The notes beneath the pieces are model-generated. The model made no database searches and was not told the DNA's origin. It saw only the letters and a program-made list of their open reading frames with translations. A stretch of 64,000 bases of DNA. It comes from CAXBCP01 sp047638395. GTDB taxonomy: Bacteria; Pseudomonadota; Alphaproteobacteria; MPNO01; UBA830. Positions 16,618 to 24,628 of this stretch are shown one piece after another. The position numbers and the translations under genes are program-made. The first letter of the stretch is position 1. Every line of letters begins with the position of its first letter. The stretch is from the NCBI GenBank assembly GCA_047638395.1, contig JBLIMV010000017.1:66897-130896 (forward strand), written 5' to 3'.

Positions 16618-16962
16618 GCTGGGTGTCTTAATATCAGATTTCTCCCGCCGGACAAGTTCCTAGAAACGACGCCAGATCGAAATCCGGTTCATTCGACGCC
16701 GAATTTCGCCGCAAACCCGCCCCGCCGGAGTTCACCTGATACAATTTGAGGCTACATCCCGGATTTCTGCGAAAATTCCCTGCGATTACCCGCCCGAAAA
16801 CCGTTGACACAGAACAATCTCGGCGTATATTCCCGCCTCTCTCGAAATGAGCGCGAGGCCCTGTGCCCGGATTTGTTTGGCACGGCGTTATTTTTGCGGT
16901 CATTTTTTTGAATTATAGTTGCTCTACCGGTTCTGCCGGCGAGCCGAAAGCGGATAACAACC
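16618..16962. other. intergenic region and rplU leader
   Basis: This 345-bp region has no gene. It holds the upstream side of tRNA-Ser (minus strand), then a strong rightward promoter at 16804-16831, and a leader of about 125 nt before rplU. In the leader a weak hairpin pairs GTGCC (16863-16867) with GGCAC (16879-16883) and is followed by T runs at 16891-16895 and 16903-16909. It could act as an attenuator for ribosomal protein feedback, but this is inference. Confidence 0.5.
16804..16831 (+). promoter_or_regulatory. sigma-70 promoter of rplU-rpmA
   Basis: A perfect -35 TTGACA (16804-16809) and a -10 TATATT (16826-16831) are separated by 16 bp. Transcription would begin near 16838 and read into rplU. 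This is the most canonical promoter I can see in the window. Confidence 0.8.
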
Positions 16963-17436
16963 ATGTACGCAGTGGTCAAAACAGGCGGAAAGCAATACCG
17001 CGTCGCCAAGGACGATGTCCTGACGGTCGAAAAACTCGACGGCGAAGCCGGCGCTGTTGTCGAACTTGAAGAAGTTCTGGCAATAGATGACGGCAAAGGT
17101 CTGACCATCGGCACGCCGATGATCGACGGCGCACGCGTCGCAGCGACGGTGCTTGAGCAGAAGAAGGCCGACAAGGTCATCATCTTCAAGAAAAAGCGCC
17201 GCCAGAATTACCGCCGCACGAAAGGCCATCGCCAGCAGGTGACGGTCATTCGCATCAGCGATATTCTTGCCAAGGGCCAGAAAGCGGCGGCAGCGAAAGC
17301 AGCCCCGGCAGCCGACGCAGACGCGCCGGCGAAGAAGGCCCCTGCAAAGGCAAAGGCGAAAGCCCCCGCCAAGGCAAAAGCCAAAGCCAAGACCGCGGCG
17401 AAAAAAGCGCCCGCAAAAGACAAATCGGAAGACTGA
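16963..17436 (+). CDS. rplU: 50S ribosomal protein L21
   Basis: L21 is a 23S rRNA-binding protein of the large subunit. The first ~103 residues are the conserved core: MYAVVKTGGKQYRV, VVELEEVLAIDDG, and the RNA-contacting KKKRRQNYRRTKGHRQ. The protein is 157 residues against roughly 100 for most bacteria, because a Lys/Ala/Pro-rich tail (residues 105-157) follows, built on AKAKAPAK-type repeats. Such tails occur in several alphaproteobacterial L21 proteins and are expected to be disordered and basic. rpmA follows 38 bp downstream in the classical pair. Confidence 0.97.
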   Translation: MYAVVKTGGKQYRVAKDDVLTVEKLDGEAGAVVELEEVLAIDDGKGLTIGTPMIDGARVAATVLEQKKADKVIIFKKKRRQNYRRTKGHRQQVTVIRISDILAKGQKAAAAKAAPAADADAPAKKAPAKAKAKAPAKAKAKAKTAAKKAPAKDKSED

Positions 17437-17474
17437 GTATTACCGGACGGTTCACGTCCACAGGAGATTGAACG

Positions 17475-17732
17475 ATGGCCCATAAAAAAGCTGGTGGTAG
17501 TTCCCGTAACGGTCGCGATTCCGAAGGCCGGCGTCTCGGCGTGAAGAAATTCGGCGGCGAACAGGTAATCCCGGGGAATATCATCCTTCGTCAGCGCGGC
17601 ACGAAATGGCATCCCGGCACCAATGTCGGCATCGGCAAGGACCACACGATTTTTGCGACGAGCGAAGGCCATGTAGCTTTCACGCGCAAAGCCGGCGGAC
17701 GGGTCTTCGTGTCGGTTAACCCGGCGGCCTGA
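17475..17732 (+). CDS. rpmA: 50S ribosomal protein L27
   Basis: The 85-residue protein is L27, whose N-terminus reaches the peptidyl transferase centre. The family start MAHKKAGGSSRNGRDSEGRR and the central QRGTKWHPGTNVGIGKDHT are present. There is no N-terminal leader of the Firmicutes cleaved type. A CAGGAGATTGAACG ribosome site precedes the ATG. It follows rplU in the same transcript. Confidence 0.98.
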   Translation: MAHKKAGGSSRNGRDSEGRRLGVKKFGGEQVIPGNIILRQRGTKWHPGTNVGIGKDHTIFATSEGHVAFTRKAGGRVFVSVNPAA

Positions 17733-17749
17733 ACAGGCCCGATAGTATG

Positions 17750-17775
17750 CCGGTCCGCCCTTTGAGACGGACCGG
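17750..17775. repeat. inverted repeat between rpmA and obgE
   Basis: CCGGTCCG (17750-17757) pairs perfectly with CGGACCGG (17768-17775) across a 10-nt loop. No T tract follows, so it is a poor intrinsic terminator. It may stabilise the upstream rplU-rpmA message or partly terminate it. A second, weaker hairpin GCCTCGT/ACGGGGC lies at about 17803-17824. Confidence 0.55.
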
Positions 17776-17865
17776 AAACATGCCAGATTTCGACATCTTT
17801 TAGGCCTCGTTCTGCCGGACGGGGCTTAAACGCGTTTGGAGATCGGCGAACCGGATAACAGGATC

Positions 17866-18912
17866 ATGAAGTTTCTCGATACCGCAAAGATATTCGTCAA
17901 AAGCGGTGACGGCGGCGCCGGTTGCGTGAGCTTCCGGCGCGAAGCGCATGTCGAATTCGGCGGCCCCGACGGTGGCGATGGCGGTCGCGGCGGCGATGTC
18001 ATTGTGGAGGCGGTCGATGGCCTCAACACATTGATCGATTTTCGCTACCAGCAGCATTTCAAGGCCAAAACCGGCGGCCATGGCATGGGCAAGATGCGGT
18101 TTGGCGCCAGCGGCGACAGTATCACCATGAAAGTGCCGGTCGGCACGCAGATTTTCGACGATGACAATCTGGTCATGCTCGCGGATTTCACGCGTGTGGG
18201 CCAGCGCGTCATCTTGATGAAAGGCGGGCGTGGCGGGCGCGGCAACACGCGGTTTAAATCTTCGCGCAACCAGGCGCCCCGGCGCTTTGGCACCGGCGAG
18301 GAAGGCATCGAACGCTGGGTCCGCCTGCGGCTGAAGCTGATCGCCGATGCCGGGCTGGTCGGTCTGCCCAATGCCGGGAAATCAACCTTCCTGTCCGCGG
18401 TGTCGCGGGCAAAACCGAAGGTCGCGGATTATCCGTTTACAACGCTGGTGCCGGTCCTCGGCGTGGTCTACGTGGACCAGGCCGAATTCGTTATTGCCGA
18501 TATTCCGGGCCTGATCGAAGGCGCCCATGAAGGCGCCGGACTGGGTCACCGGTTTCTCGGCCATGTGGAGCGCTGCGGCGCATTGCTGCACCTCGTCGAT
18601 TGCACCGAGGACGATATTGTCGGTTCCTGGAAAACGATCCGCGGCGAGCTTGAAGCCTATGGCGGCATCCTGGCGACAAAACCGGAAATCCTCGCCCTCA
18701 ACAAGATCGATGCCATTCCCGAGGAATTCATCGCCGAGAAAAAGGCCGAGCTCGAAGCGGCATCGGGGCGCGAGGTCATCGCGATCTCGGGCGCGACCGG
18801 CGCCGGCATCGACGAGGCGCTGCGCATTCTTCACCGCACCATCAAACAGAACCGGGCGGACGAAAAGGCTGCTGCCGAAATGCACATTCCAGTGCCGTCA
18901 TGGACGCCGTAA
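17866..18912 (+). CDS. obgE: GTPase Obg/CgtA
   Basis: Obg is an essential GTPase that binds the 50S subunit during assembly. The glycine-rich Obg fold occupies about residues 1-158 (KSGDGGAGCVSFRRE, GGRGGRGNTRFKSS). The G domain shows GLPNAGKSTFLSAVSRAKPK, the DIPGLIEGAHEGAGLG switch and NKID. At 348 residues it lacks the long C-terminal extension of some homologues. ATG 17866 preceded by AACAGGATC is preferred to the in-frame TTG at 17836, which would add ten atypical residues. The 3' end overlaps proB by 13 bp. Confidence 0.96.
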   Translation: MKFLDTAKIFVKSGDGGAGCVSFRREAHVEFGGPDGGDGGRGGDVIVEAVDGLNTLIDFRYQQHFKAKTGGHGMGKMRFGASGDSITMKVPVGTQIFDDDNLVMLADFTRVGQRVILMKGGRGGRGNTRFKSSRNQAPRRFGTGEEGIERWVRLRLKLIADAGLVGLPNAGKSTFLSAVSRAKPKVADYPFTTLVPVLGVVYVDQAEFVIADIPGLIEGAHEGAGLGHRFLGHVERCGALLHLVDCTEDDIVGSWKTIRGELEAYGGILATKPEILALNKIDAIPEEFIAEKKAELEAASGREVIAISGATGAGIDEALRILHRTIKQNRADEKAAAEMHIPVPSWTP

Positions 18913-20063
18913 ACGTGCAGACAGCCGACCGGATGGCAGCATCGCGCTGCCTGATCGTCAAAATCGGCTCGGCCCTGCTCGTCAACGACACTACCGGTGA
19001 AATCCGCACGGACTGGCTGACCGGGCTCGGCGCAGATATCGCGCGCCTGAAAGCACGGGGTGTGAATGTCGTTATCGTCTCGTCAGGTGCCATCGCCGTG
19101 GGACGGACGCATCTCGGTCTGAAACCGGGCGCGCTTGCGCTTGAGCATAAACAGGCAGCGGCCGCGACCGGGCAAATTCGCCTCGCCCATGCATGGCAGG
19201 AAACCCTCGCTGCGCACGATATTACGGTCGCCCAGATACTGCTGACCCCGTCCGATACAGAGGAACGCCGCCGCCACCTTAACGCCCGGGCGACAATCCA
19301 GACACTGCTTGAGATGGGCGCGGTGCCGGTCATCAATGAAAACGATTCCGTCGCGACCGAGGAAATCCGCTACGGCGATAACGACCGGCTTGCCGCCCGT
19401 GTTGCCCAGATGATCAGCGCCGATACGCTTGTGCTGCTGTCGGATGTCGACGGGTTGTACCGGGCGGACCCGCGCCACGATGCGAGCGCCGAACTCATCG
19501 CCGAAGTCGCCGAGATAACGCCCGAGATAGAGGCCATGGCGGGGGCCGCGCCGACCGGCTATTCGTCGGGCGGCATGGTGACCAAGCTGGATGCTGCCAA
19601 GATCGCGACCGCAGCAGGCTGCGCAATGGTTATCACCGATGGCAAACCTGCGAACGCACTCGCCCGGCTTGAAGCTGGCGCGCGCTGTACGTGGTTCCTG
19701 CCCGCATCGGAACCGCTGACGGCCCGCAAACGCTGGATCGCCGGCGCTGTCGACACCAATGGCGCTATCACCATCGACGATGGCGCCGTGGCGGCGCTGC
19801 GCGCCGGTAAAAGCCTTCTGCCCGCGGGAGTCACTCATGTCGATGGCGCATTCGACCGGGGCGACGCCATTGTGGTCAAAACCATGGACGGGCGCATTGC
19901 AGGACGTGGATTATCGGCGTATTCATCGATAGATGCGGTGCTGATCATGGGCCGGAAAAGTCGTGATATCGAAAACATTCTGGGCTACCGTGGCCGGGAT
20001 GAAATGATCCATCGCAACGATCTTGTTACGGAACTGAGCGCATCGGGGGCGCCGGAAGAATGA
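18900..20063 (+). CDS. proB: glutamate 5-kinase
   Basis: ProB phosphorylates glutamate in the first step of proline synthesis. The 387-residue protein has the amino-acid kinase domain (CLIVKIGSALLV, VIVSSGAIAVG, INENDSVATEEIRYGDND, LLSDVDGLYRADPR, GGMVTKLDAAKIA) and a C-terminal PUA domain from about residue 285 (SLLPAGVTHVDGAFDRGD). The full length including PUA is typical of proteobacterial ProB, which is feedback-inhibited by proline. It overlaps obgE by 13 bp and proA by 4 bp (ATGA). Confidence 0.97.
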   Translation: MDAVNVQTADRMAASRCLIVKIGSALLVNDTTGEIRTDWLTGLGADIARLKARGVNVVIVSSGAIAVGRTHLGLKPGALALEHKQAAAATGQIRLAHAWQETLAAHDITVAQILLTPSDTEERRRHLNARATIQTLLEMGAVPVINENDSVATEEIRYGDNDRLAARVAQMISADTLVLLSDVDGLYRADPRHDASAELIAEVAEITPEIEAMAGAAPTGYSSGGMVTKLDAAKIATAAGCAMVITDGKPANALARLEAGARCTWFLPASEPLTARKRWIAGAVDTNGAITIDDGAVAALRAGKSLLPAGVTHVDGAFDRGDAIVVKTMDGRIAGRGLSAYSSIDAVLIMGRKSRDIENILGYRGRDEMIHRNDLVTELSASGAPEE

Positions 20064-21370
20064 ACGTCGCGACGGCAATCGCCAACGGCCAGACTGACGC
20101 CGACACAAACGGTCAAGATATAGCCGGTCAAATGGATCAGCTCGGCCGCAGCGCGCGCGCCGCGGTGCAGATCCTTGCTCAGGCATCATCCGATACGAAA
20201 AACACGGCACTACGGGCGGCAGCTGCAAGCCTGCGTGCCCGAACGGCCGAGCTGCTAGCCGCCAATGCCCGCGACATGTCGGCGGCCGAAGAACGCAAGA
20301 TCGCGCCCTCGCTGCTCGACCGCCTCAAACTGGACGAAGCCCGTGTCGATGCGATGGCCGCAGGTTTGGAACAGATTGCCGACCTGCCCGACCCGGTTGG
20401 CGAAGTGCTGGCCGCCTGGGACCGACCGAACGGACTGAACATTTCCCGTGTGCGTGTCCCGCTCGGCGTGATTGGCATCATTTATGAATCACGGCCCAAC
20501 GTGACCGCAGATGCGGGCGGGCTGTGCCTGAAATCCGGCAATGCCGCTATTCTGCGCGGCGGCTCAGAGAGCTTTCATTCGTCGGGCGCTATTCTTGAAT
20601 GTCTGCAGGCCGGGCTTGCCGAAGCAGGTCTTCCCGAAGGCTCCATCCAGCTTGTGCCGACGACGGACCGTGCCGCCGTCGGCGAAATGCTGACAATGAC
20701 CGACTATATCGACATCATTGTGCCGCGTGGCGGCAAGTCACTGATCGAACGCGTGCAACAGGAAAGCAAAATTCCCGTCATCGCCCATCTTGAGGGGCTG
20801 TGCCACACCTATATCGATGGCGCCTCCGACCCCGTGATGGCGCGCGATATCGTGGTCAACGCCAAGATGCGCCGCCCCGGTATCTGCGGCGCGACAGAGA
20901 CCCTGCTGGTTGACCAGTCGGTCGCCGCACAGACATTGCCCGATATCATCGAGGCACTCACCGCGGCGGGCTGCGAGTTGCGGGGCGACGATGCTACCCG
21001 CGCACTGGATGACCGCGTCAAACCGGCAACCGAAGCCGATTGGCGGACCGAATATCTGGAGCCCATTCTCGCAATCCGACAGGTTGATGGACTTGATGGC
21101 GCGATCGCGCATATCGGCACCTATAGCTCCCATCACACTGAATCGATCATCACCGACGATGCAGCCCGGGCCGAGAAATTTCTGAATGCCGTCGATTCCG
21201 CCATCGTGATGCATAATGCATCGACCCAGTTTGCCGATGGCGGCGAGTTCGGCATGGGCGCCGAGATCGGTATTTCGACCGGGCGGCTCCATGCACGTGG
21301 ACCGGTCGGTGTGGAACAGCTGACAACCTTCAAATACATCGTCCGCGGCGCGGGGCAGGTCCGGCCCTGA
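20060..21370 (+). CDS. proA: glutamate-5-semialdehyde dehydrogenase
   Basis: ProA reduces gamma-glutamyl phosphate to glutamate semialdehyde with NADPH. The 436-residue protein shows VPLGVIGIIYESRPNVTADAG, the nucleotide region SGNAAILRGGSESFHSS and the catalytic-cysteine segment RRPGICGATETLLVD. FGMGAEIGISTGRLHARGP near the end is a family hallmark. An N-terminal extension of about 25 residues precedes the usual start region. It is translationally coupled to proB and completes two of the three proline steps. Confidence 0.97.
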   Translation: MNVATAIANGQTDADTNGQDIAGQMDQLGRSARAAVQILAQASSDTKNTALRAAAASLRARTAELLAANARDMSAAEERKIAPSLLDRLKLDEARVDAMAAGLEQIADLPDPVGEVLAAWDRPNGLNISRVRVPLGVIGIIYESRPNVTADAGGLCLKSGNAAILRGGSESFHSSGAILECLQAGLAEAGLPEGSIQLVPTTDRAAVGEMLTMTDYIDIIVPRGGKSLIERVQQESKIPVIAHLEGLCHTYIDGASDPVMARDIVVNAKMRRPGICGATETLLVDQSVAAQTLPDIIEALTAAGCELRGDDATRALDDRVKPATEADWRTEYLEPILAIRQVDGLDGAIAHIGTYSSHHTESIITDDAARAEKFLNAVDSAIVMHNASTQFADGGEFGMGAEIGISTGRLHARGPVGVEQLTTFKYIVRGAGQVRP

Positions 21371-21417
21371 AAACACTCGCCAATATCCGCCGGGGTCATT
21401 CCGTAACGGGGCTCCGG

Positions 21418-22032
21418 GTGGGAATTTTGGGCGGTTCGTTCAATCCCGCACATGAAGGCCACCTTCACATCAGCCTGCTCGCGCTGAAACTGCTGAAGCT
21501 GGACGAAGTATGGTGGATGGTCTCCCCCCAGAACCCGCTGAAGTCGTCAGACGGCATGGCACCGTTCGAGGATCGCCTCGCCGAAGCGCGCGCACTGGTG
21601 CGCCATCCCAATATCCGTATCACGGATATCGAGACACGGCTCGGCACAACCAATACGGCGGAATCCCTCGCCGTTCTGAAGCACGGGTTTCCGAAGACCC
21701 GTTTCGTCTGGCTGATGGGCGCGGACAATCTGAAACAGATTTCGCGCTGGTATCAATGGACGAGAATCTTTAATCAAGTTCCCATTGCGGTTTTTGACCG
21801 TGCTCCTTATTCTTTTGGAGCGCTCGCTGGCAAGGCAGCAAAAGCGTTTTTCCGGTTTAAGAAAAAACCGACAGACGCCTGCAACCTTGCAGATATGCCG
21901 GCGCCGGCCTGGATGTTTTTCCATACAAGGCTTCATCCCGGATCGGCAACGAACATTAGAGCGCACCGTGAGTCGTCGCCTGGCCCTGATGGGCAGACAG
22001 GTGCCGAGGAACGGCAAAAGGTGAATAAGTGA
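21418..22032 (+). CDS. nadD: nicotinate-nucleotide adenylyltransferase
   Basis: NadD adenylates nicotinate mononucleotide in NAD synthesis. The nucleotidyltransferase signature GILGGSFNPAHEGHLH (with the HxxH at its end), VSPQNPLK, and FVWLMGADNLKQISRW are all present; a C-terminal SATNIR corresponds to the ISxTxIR phosphate motif. With GTG 21418 the protein has 204 residues and starts unusually close to the first motif. The frame is open upstream to the proA stop with protein-like sequence, so a longer protein from a nonstandard start is possible. Its end overlaps rsfS by 4 bp (GTGA). Confidence 0.9.
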   Translation: MGILGGSFNPAHEGHLHISLLALKLLKLDEVWWMVSPQNPLKSSDGMAPFEDRLAEARALVRHPNIRITDIETRLGTTNTAESLAVLKHGFPKTRFVWLMGADNLKQISRWYQWTRIFNQVPIAVFDRAPYSFGALAGKAAKAFFRFKKKPTDACNLADMPAPAWMFFHTRLHPGSATNIRAHRESSPGPDGQTGAEERQKVNK

Positions 22033-22460
22033 GTGTAAAACAGGAAGCACACACACTGACAAAACGATCAAAAGACAGCACCAAAGACGCCAGACCGGCA
22101 GACGGGCTGCTCGCCGACATCGTGGAATCGCTGGAAGATCACAAGGCGACCGATATCGTCGTCATCGATCTTAAAGGCAAATCCGACATAGCCGACTACA
22201 TGGTCATTGCGACCGGTCAGTCTGGCCGCCAGGTATCGACCATGGCCGACAGGTTGTCCCTGGTCGTCAAGGATCATGGCGTCGTCGGCGCGGTTCCAGA
22301 GGGCCGCGGGCAGGCAGATTGGGTTCTGCTCGACGCGGTCGACGTGATTGTGCATCTGTTCCGCCCGGAAGTGCGGGAGTTCTACAATCTGGAAAAAATG
22401 TGGAATGCAGACCTGCCCGACACGCCGGAATCAGATGCCCCGAAACCGGCGACTGTCTGA
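22029..22460 (+). CDS. rsfS: ribosome silencing factor RsfS
   Basis: RsfS binds L14 on the 50S subunit and blocks subunit joining in starved cells. The 143-residue protein has the RsfS core LLADIVESLEDHKATDIVVIDL, IADYMVIATGQSGRQV and GQADWVLLDAVDVIVHLF, ending with YNLEKMWNAD. The GTG start overlaps the nadD stop in a GTGA. The nadD-rsfS-rlmH order is standard, tying the gene to ribosome-related functions. Confidence 0.96.
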   Translation: MSVKQEAHTLTKRSKDSTKDARPADGLLADIVESLEDHKATDIVVIDLKGKSDIADYMVIATGQSGRQVSTMADRLSLVVKDHGVVGAVPEGRGQADWVLLDAVDVIVHLFRPEVREFYNLEKMWNADLPDTPESDAPKPATV

Positions 22461-22472
22461 CGCGATTTTCCC

Positions 22473-22928
22473 GTGCGGCTGACTATTTGCACCGTTGGGC
22501 GGCTAAAAGCCGGCCCTGAGCGCGATCTGATCGACAAATACAAAAGACGCGTACAATGGCCGCTTGAGATCGTAGAGGTCGAAGAACGGCGCAAACTCTC
22601 TGCCGCAGAGCTTAAATCACGCGAAAGCGATCTGCTGACCGCCGCGCTTCCTGCTGGCGCTGTGCGCATAGCCATGGACGAGCGTGGCAAAACGCTCAGC
22701 AGCCAGGGTTTTGCCGGAAAACTCGGCGCATGGCGCGATCAGGGCCGTGATATCGCCTTCCTGATCGGCGGTGCCGGCGGTCTGGCACCCGAACACCGCC
22801 AGGGCGCCGATCTGGTGCTGTCATTTGGCGCAGCGACATGGCCCCATATGCTGGCCCGCGTCATGCTGGTCGAGCAGATCTACCGGGCGCAGGAGATCCT
22901 CGCAGGACATCCCTATCACCGAGATTGA
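22473..22928 (+). CDS. rlmH: 23S rRNA (pseudouridine1915-N3)-methyltransferase
   Basis: RlmH is a SPOUT methyltransferase that modifies pseudouridine 1915 of 23S rRNA using SAM. The 151-residue protein has the conserved RLKAGPERDLIDKYKRRV start and the SPOUT knot residues DIAFLIGGAGGLAPEH, followed by LSFGAATWPHMLARVMLVEQIYRA with a C-terminal HPYHRD. The start is GTG 22473. It is 12 bp downstream of rsfS, in the usual operon. Confidence 0.97.
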   Translation: MRLTICTVGRLKAGPERDLIDKYKRRVQWPLEIVEVEERRKLSAAELKSRESDLLTAALPAGAVRIAMDERGKTLSSQGFAGKLGAWRDQGRDIAFLIGGAGGLAPEHRQGADLVLSFGAATWPHMLARVMLVEQIYRAQEILAGHPYHRD

Positions 22929-22991
22929 AACGCCGGAATGAATTCTGGTCCGGAACCCACGCCGAAGTACCATTTGTCAATTATTCGCCTA

Positions 22992-22997
22992 TATAAT
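22992..22997 (+). promoter_or_regulatory. candidate -10 element of gpmI
   Basis: A perfect TATAAT lies 26 bp before the gpmI ATG in the 95-bp gap after rlmH. A TTGTCA (22974-22979) is only 12 bp away, which is too close for a normal -35, so any promoter here would be weak or depend on an activator. Confidence 0.3.
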
Positions 22998-23023
22998 GGG
23001 TGCACATCATTCAGGGACCCGAG

Positions 23024-24628
23024 ATGAGTAGCGATCGAGCATCAGTGCCGCACGCGGATTTGCCAAAACCGGTCGTCTTGTGCGTACTGGATGGCTGGGG
23101 CCATCGTGACGACGAAACCGAAAACGCGATCACCCCCGCCAATACACCCAATTTCCAGCGTCTGTGGGCAGCAAGCCCGCATACGTTTATCGAAACCAGT
23201 GGTATCGATGTCGGCCTGCCGCAGGGACAGATGGGGAATTCCGAGGTCGGGCACATGAATCTGGGCGCCGGACGGATCGTTAATCAGGACATCCGCCGCA
23301 TCGATGCGGCCGTTGAAGACGGCTCCCTGGCGACAAATACGGCGCTGACAGGTTATATCGATGCGCTGAAGGCATCGGGCGGAACCTGCCACCTTCTGGG
23401 TCTGCTTTCCCCCGGCGGCGTTCACTCGCATCAGGATCACGTCGTAAAACTGGTGGATATCATAGCGAATGAAGGTATTCCGGTTTCCATACATATGTTT
23501 CTCGATGGACGGGATACCCCGCCGGAAAGCGCCGCCGGATTCGTCTCCGAGTTCGCCCGGCAGATCGAAACTATTGCGGGCGTTTCGCTGGCCACCATGT
23601 GCGGCCGGTTTTTTGCCATGGACCGGGACCAGCGCTGGGACCGGGTCGAAAAGGCCTATAACCTGATCATCTCGGCGACCGGAACCCCGACAGATGATGC
23701 AGTGGCCGCCATCCGGAAAAGCTACGCGGCCGGGATTACCGATGAATTCATGGAGCCGACGGCGCTGAACGGATATGCGGGCGTGCAGGATGGCGACGGC
23801 GTATTGATGAGCAATTTCCGATCCGATCGGGCGCGTGAAATTCTACAGGCCCTGCTGGATCCCGATTTCGACGGTTTTGCCCGGACCCGCGTCGCAGCTT
23901 TCAAGGCCGCCCTGGGTGTGACCGAATATTCAGCCGCCCATAACGCGTATATGGAGACCATGTTCCCGGCGGTATCGCTGGACAACATCCTCGCCGGGCT
24001 TGTGGCAGATGCAGGCAAAAAGCAGCTGCGGATTGCCGAAACCGAGAAATACGCCCATGTGACGTTCTTCTTCAATGGCGGCGAGGAAACACCGTTTCCG
24101 GGAGAAGACCGGGTATTGATTCCCTCGCCCAGGGTCGCGACCTATGATCTGCAGCCCGAAATGTCCGCACACGAGGTTACTGACCGGCTGATCGAGGTCA
24201 TCGAGGCCGGAACCTACGATTTCATCCTGGTAAACTACGCCAACCCCGACATGGTCGGTCACACCGGCATTCTCGAAGCCGCACAGATTGCGATCCGTAC
24301 AGTGGATGATTGCATCGCACTCCTTGCAACGGCTGTCGAAGCCGCTGGGGGCGCGCTGTTGATCACCGCCGATCATGGAAATGCGGAGACCATGCGGGAT
24401 GCTGAAACCGGTGCCCCCCATACGGCCCACACGCTCAACGTGGTCCCGGCTGTTCTGGTCAACGCGCCGAACGACGTGCATGAGCTGCGCAATGGGCGGC
24501 TCGCCGATATTGCGCCCACACTGCTCCACCTGATGCAGATCGATCAACCGGCAGAGATGACCGGCGTATCGCTTATTAAAACCACAGACACAGCCGCAAC
24601 GTTATCGGAAGAACGTGTTTCAGCCTGA
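23024..24628 (+). CDS. gpmI: 2,3-bisphosphoglycerate-independent phosphoglycerate mutase
   Basis: GpmI interconverts 3- and 2-phosphoglycerate using two Mn ions. The 534-residue protein shows VVLCVLDGWGHRDD (metal Asp), the phosphoserine segment GQMGNSEVGHMNLGAGR, HMFLDGRDTPPES, and metal sites NYANPDMVGHTG and ITADHGNAE. ATG 23024 behind AGGGACCCGAG is chosen over the GTG at 23000, which only adds eight residues lying under the ribosome site. The end overlaps the envC-like gene by 14 bp. Confidence 0.96.
   Translation: MSSDRASVPHADLPKPVVLCVLDGWGHRDDETENAITPANTPNFQRLWAASPHTFIETSGIDVGLPQGQMGNSEVGHMNLGAGRIVNQDIRRIDAAVEDGSLATNTALTGYIDALKASGGTCHLLGLLSPGGVHSHQDHVVKLVDIIANEGIPVSIHMFLDGRDTPPESAAGFVSEFARQIETIAGVSLATMCGRFFAMDRDQRWDRVEKAYNLIISATGTPTDDAVAAIRKSYAAGITDEFMEPTALNGYAGVQDGDGVLMSNFRSDRAREILQALLDPDFDGFARTRVAAFKAALGVTEYSAAHNAYMETMFPAVSLDNILAGLVADAGKKQLRIAETEKYAHVTFFFNGGEETPFPGEDRVLIPSPRVATYDLQPEMSAHEVTDRLIEVIEAGTYDFILVNYANPDMVGHTGILEAAQIAIRTVDDCIALLATAVEAAGGALLITADHGNAETMRDAETGAPHTAHTLNVVPAVLVNAPNDVHELRNGRLADIAPTLLHLMQIDQPAEMTGVSLIKTTDTAATLSEERVSA

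Noticed and set aside
16861..16962. L21 leader-type structured RNA
   Set aside because: Only a 5-bp hairpin with loose T runs is visible, insufficient to claim a defined riboregulator.
23000..23023. GTG 23000 as gpmI start
   Set aside because: The ribosome site AGGGA lies inside this stretch and points to ATG 23024; the extra residues are not typical of GpmI.
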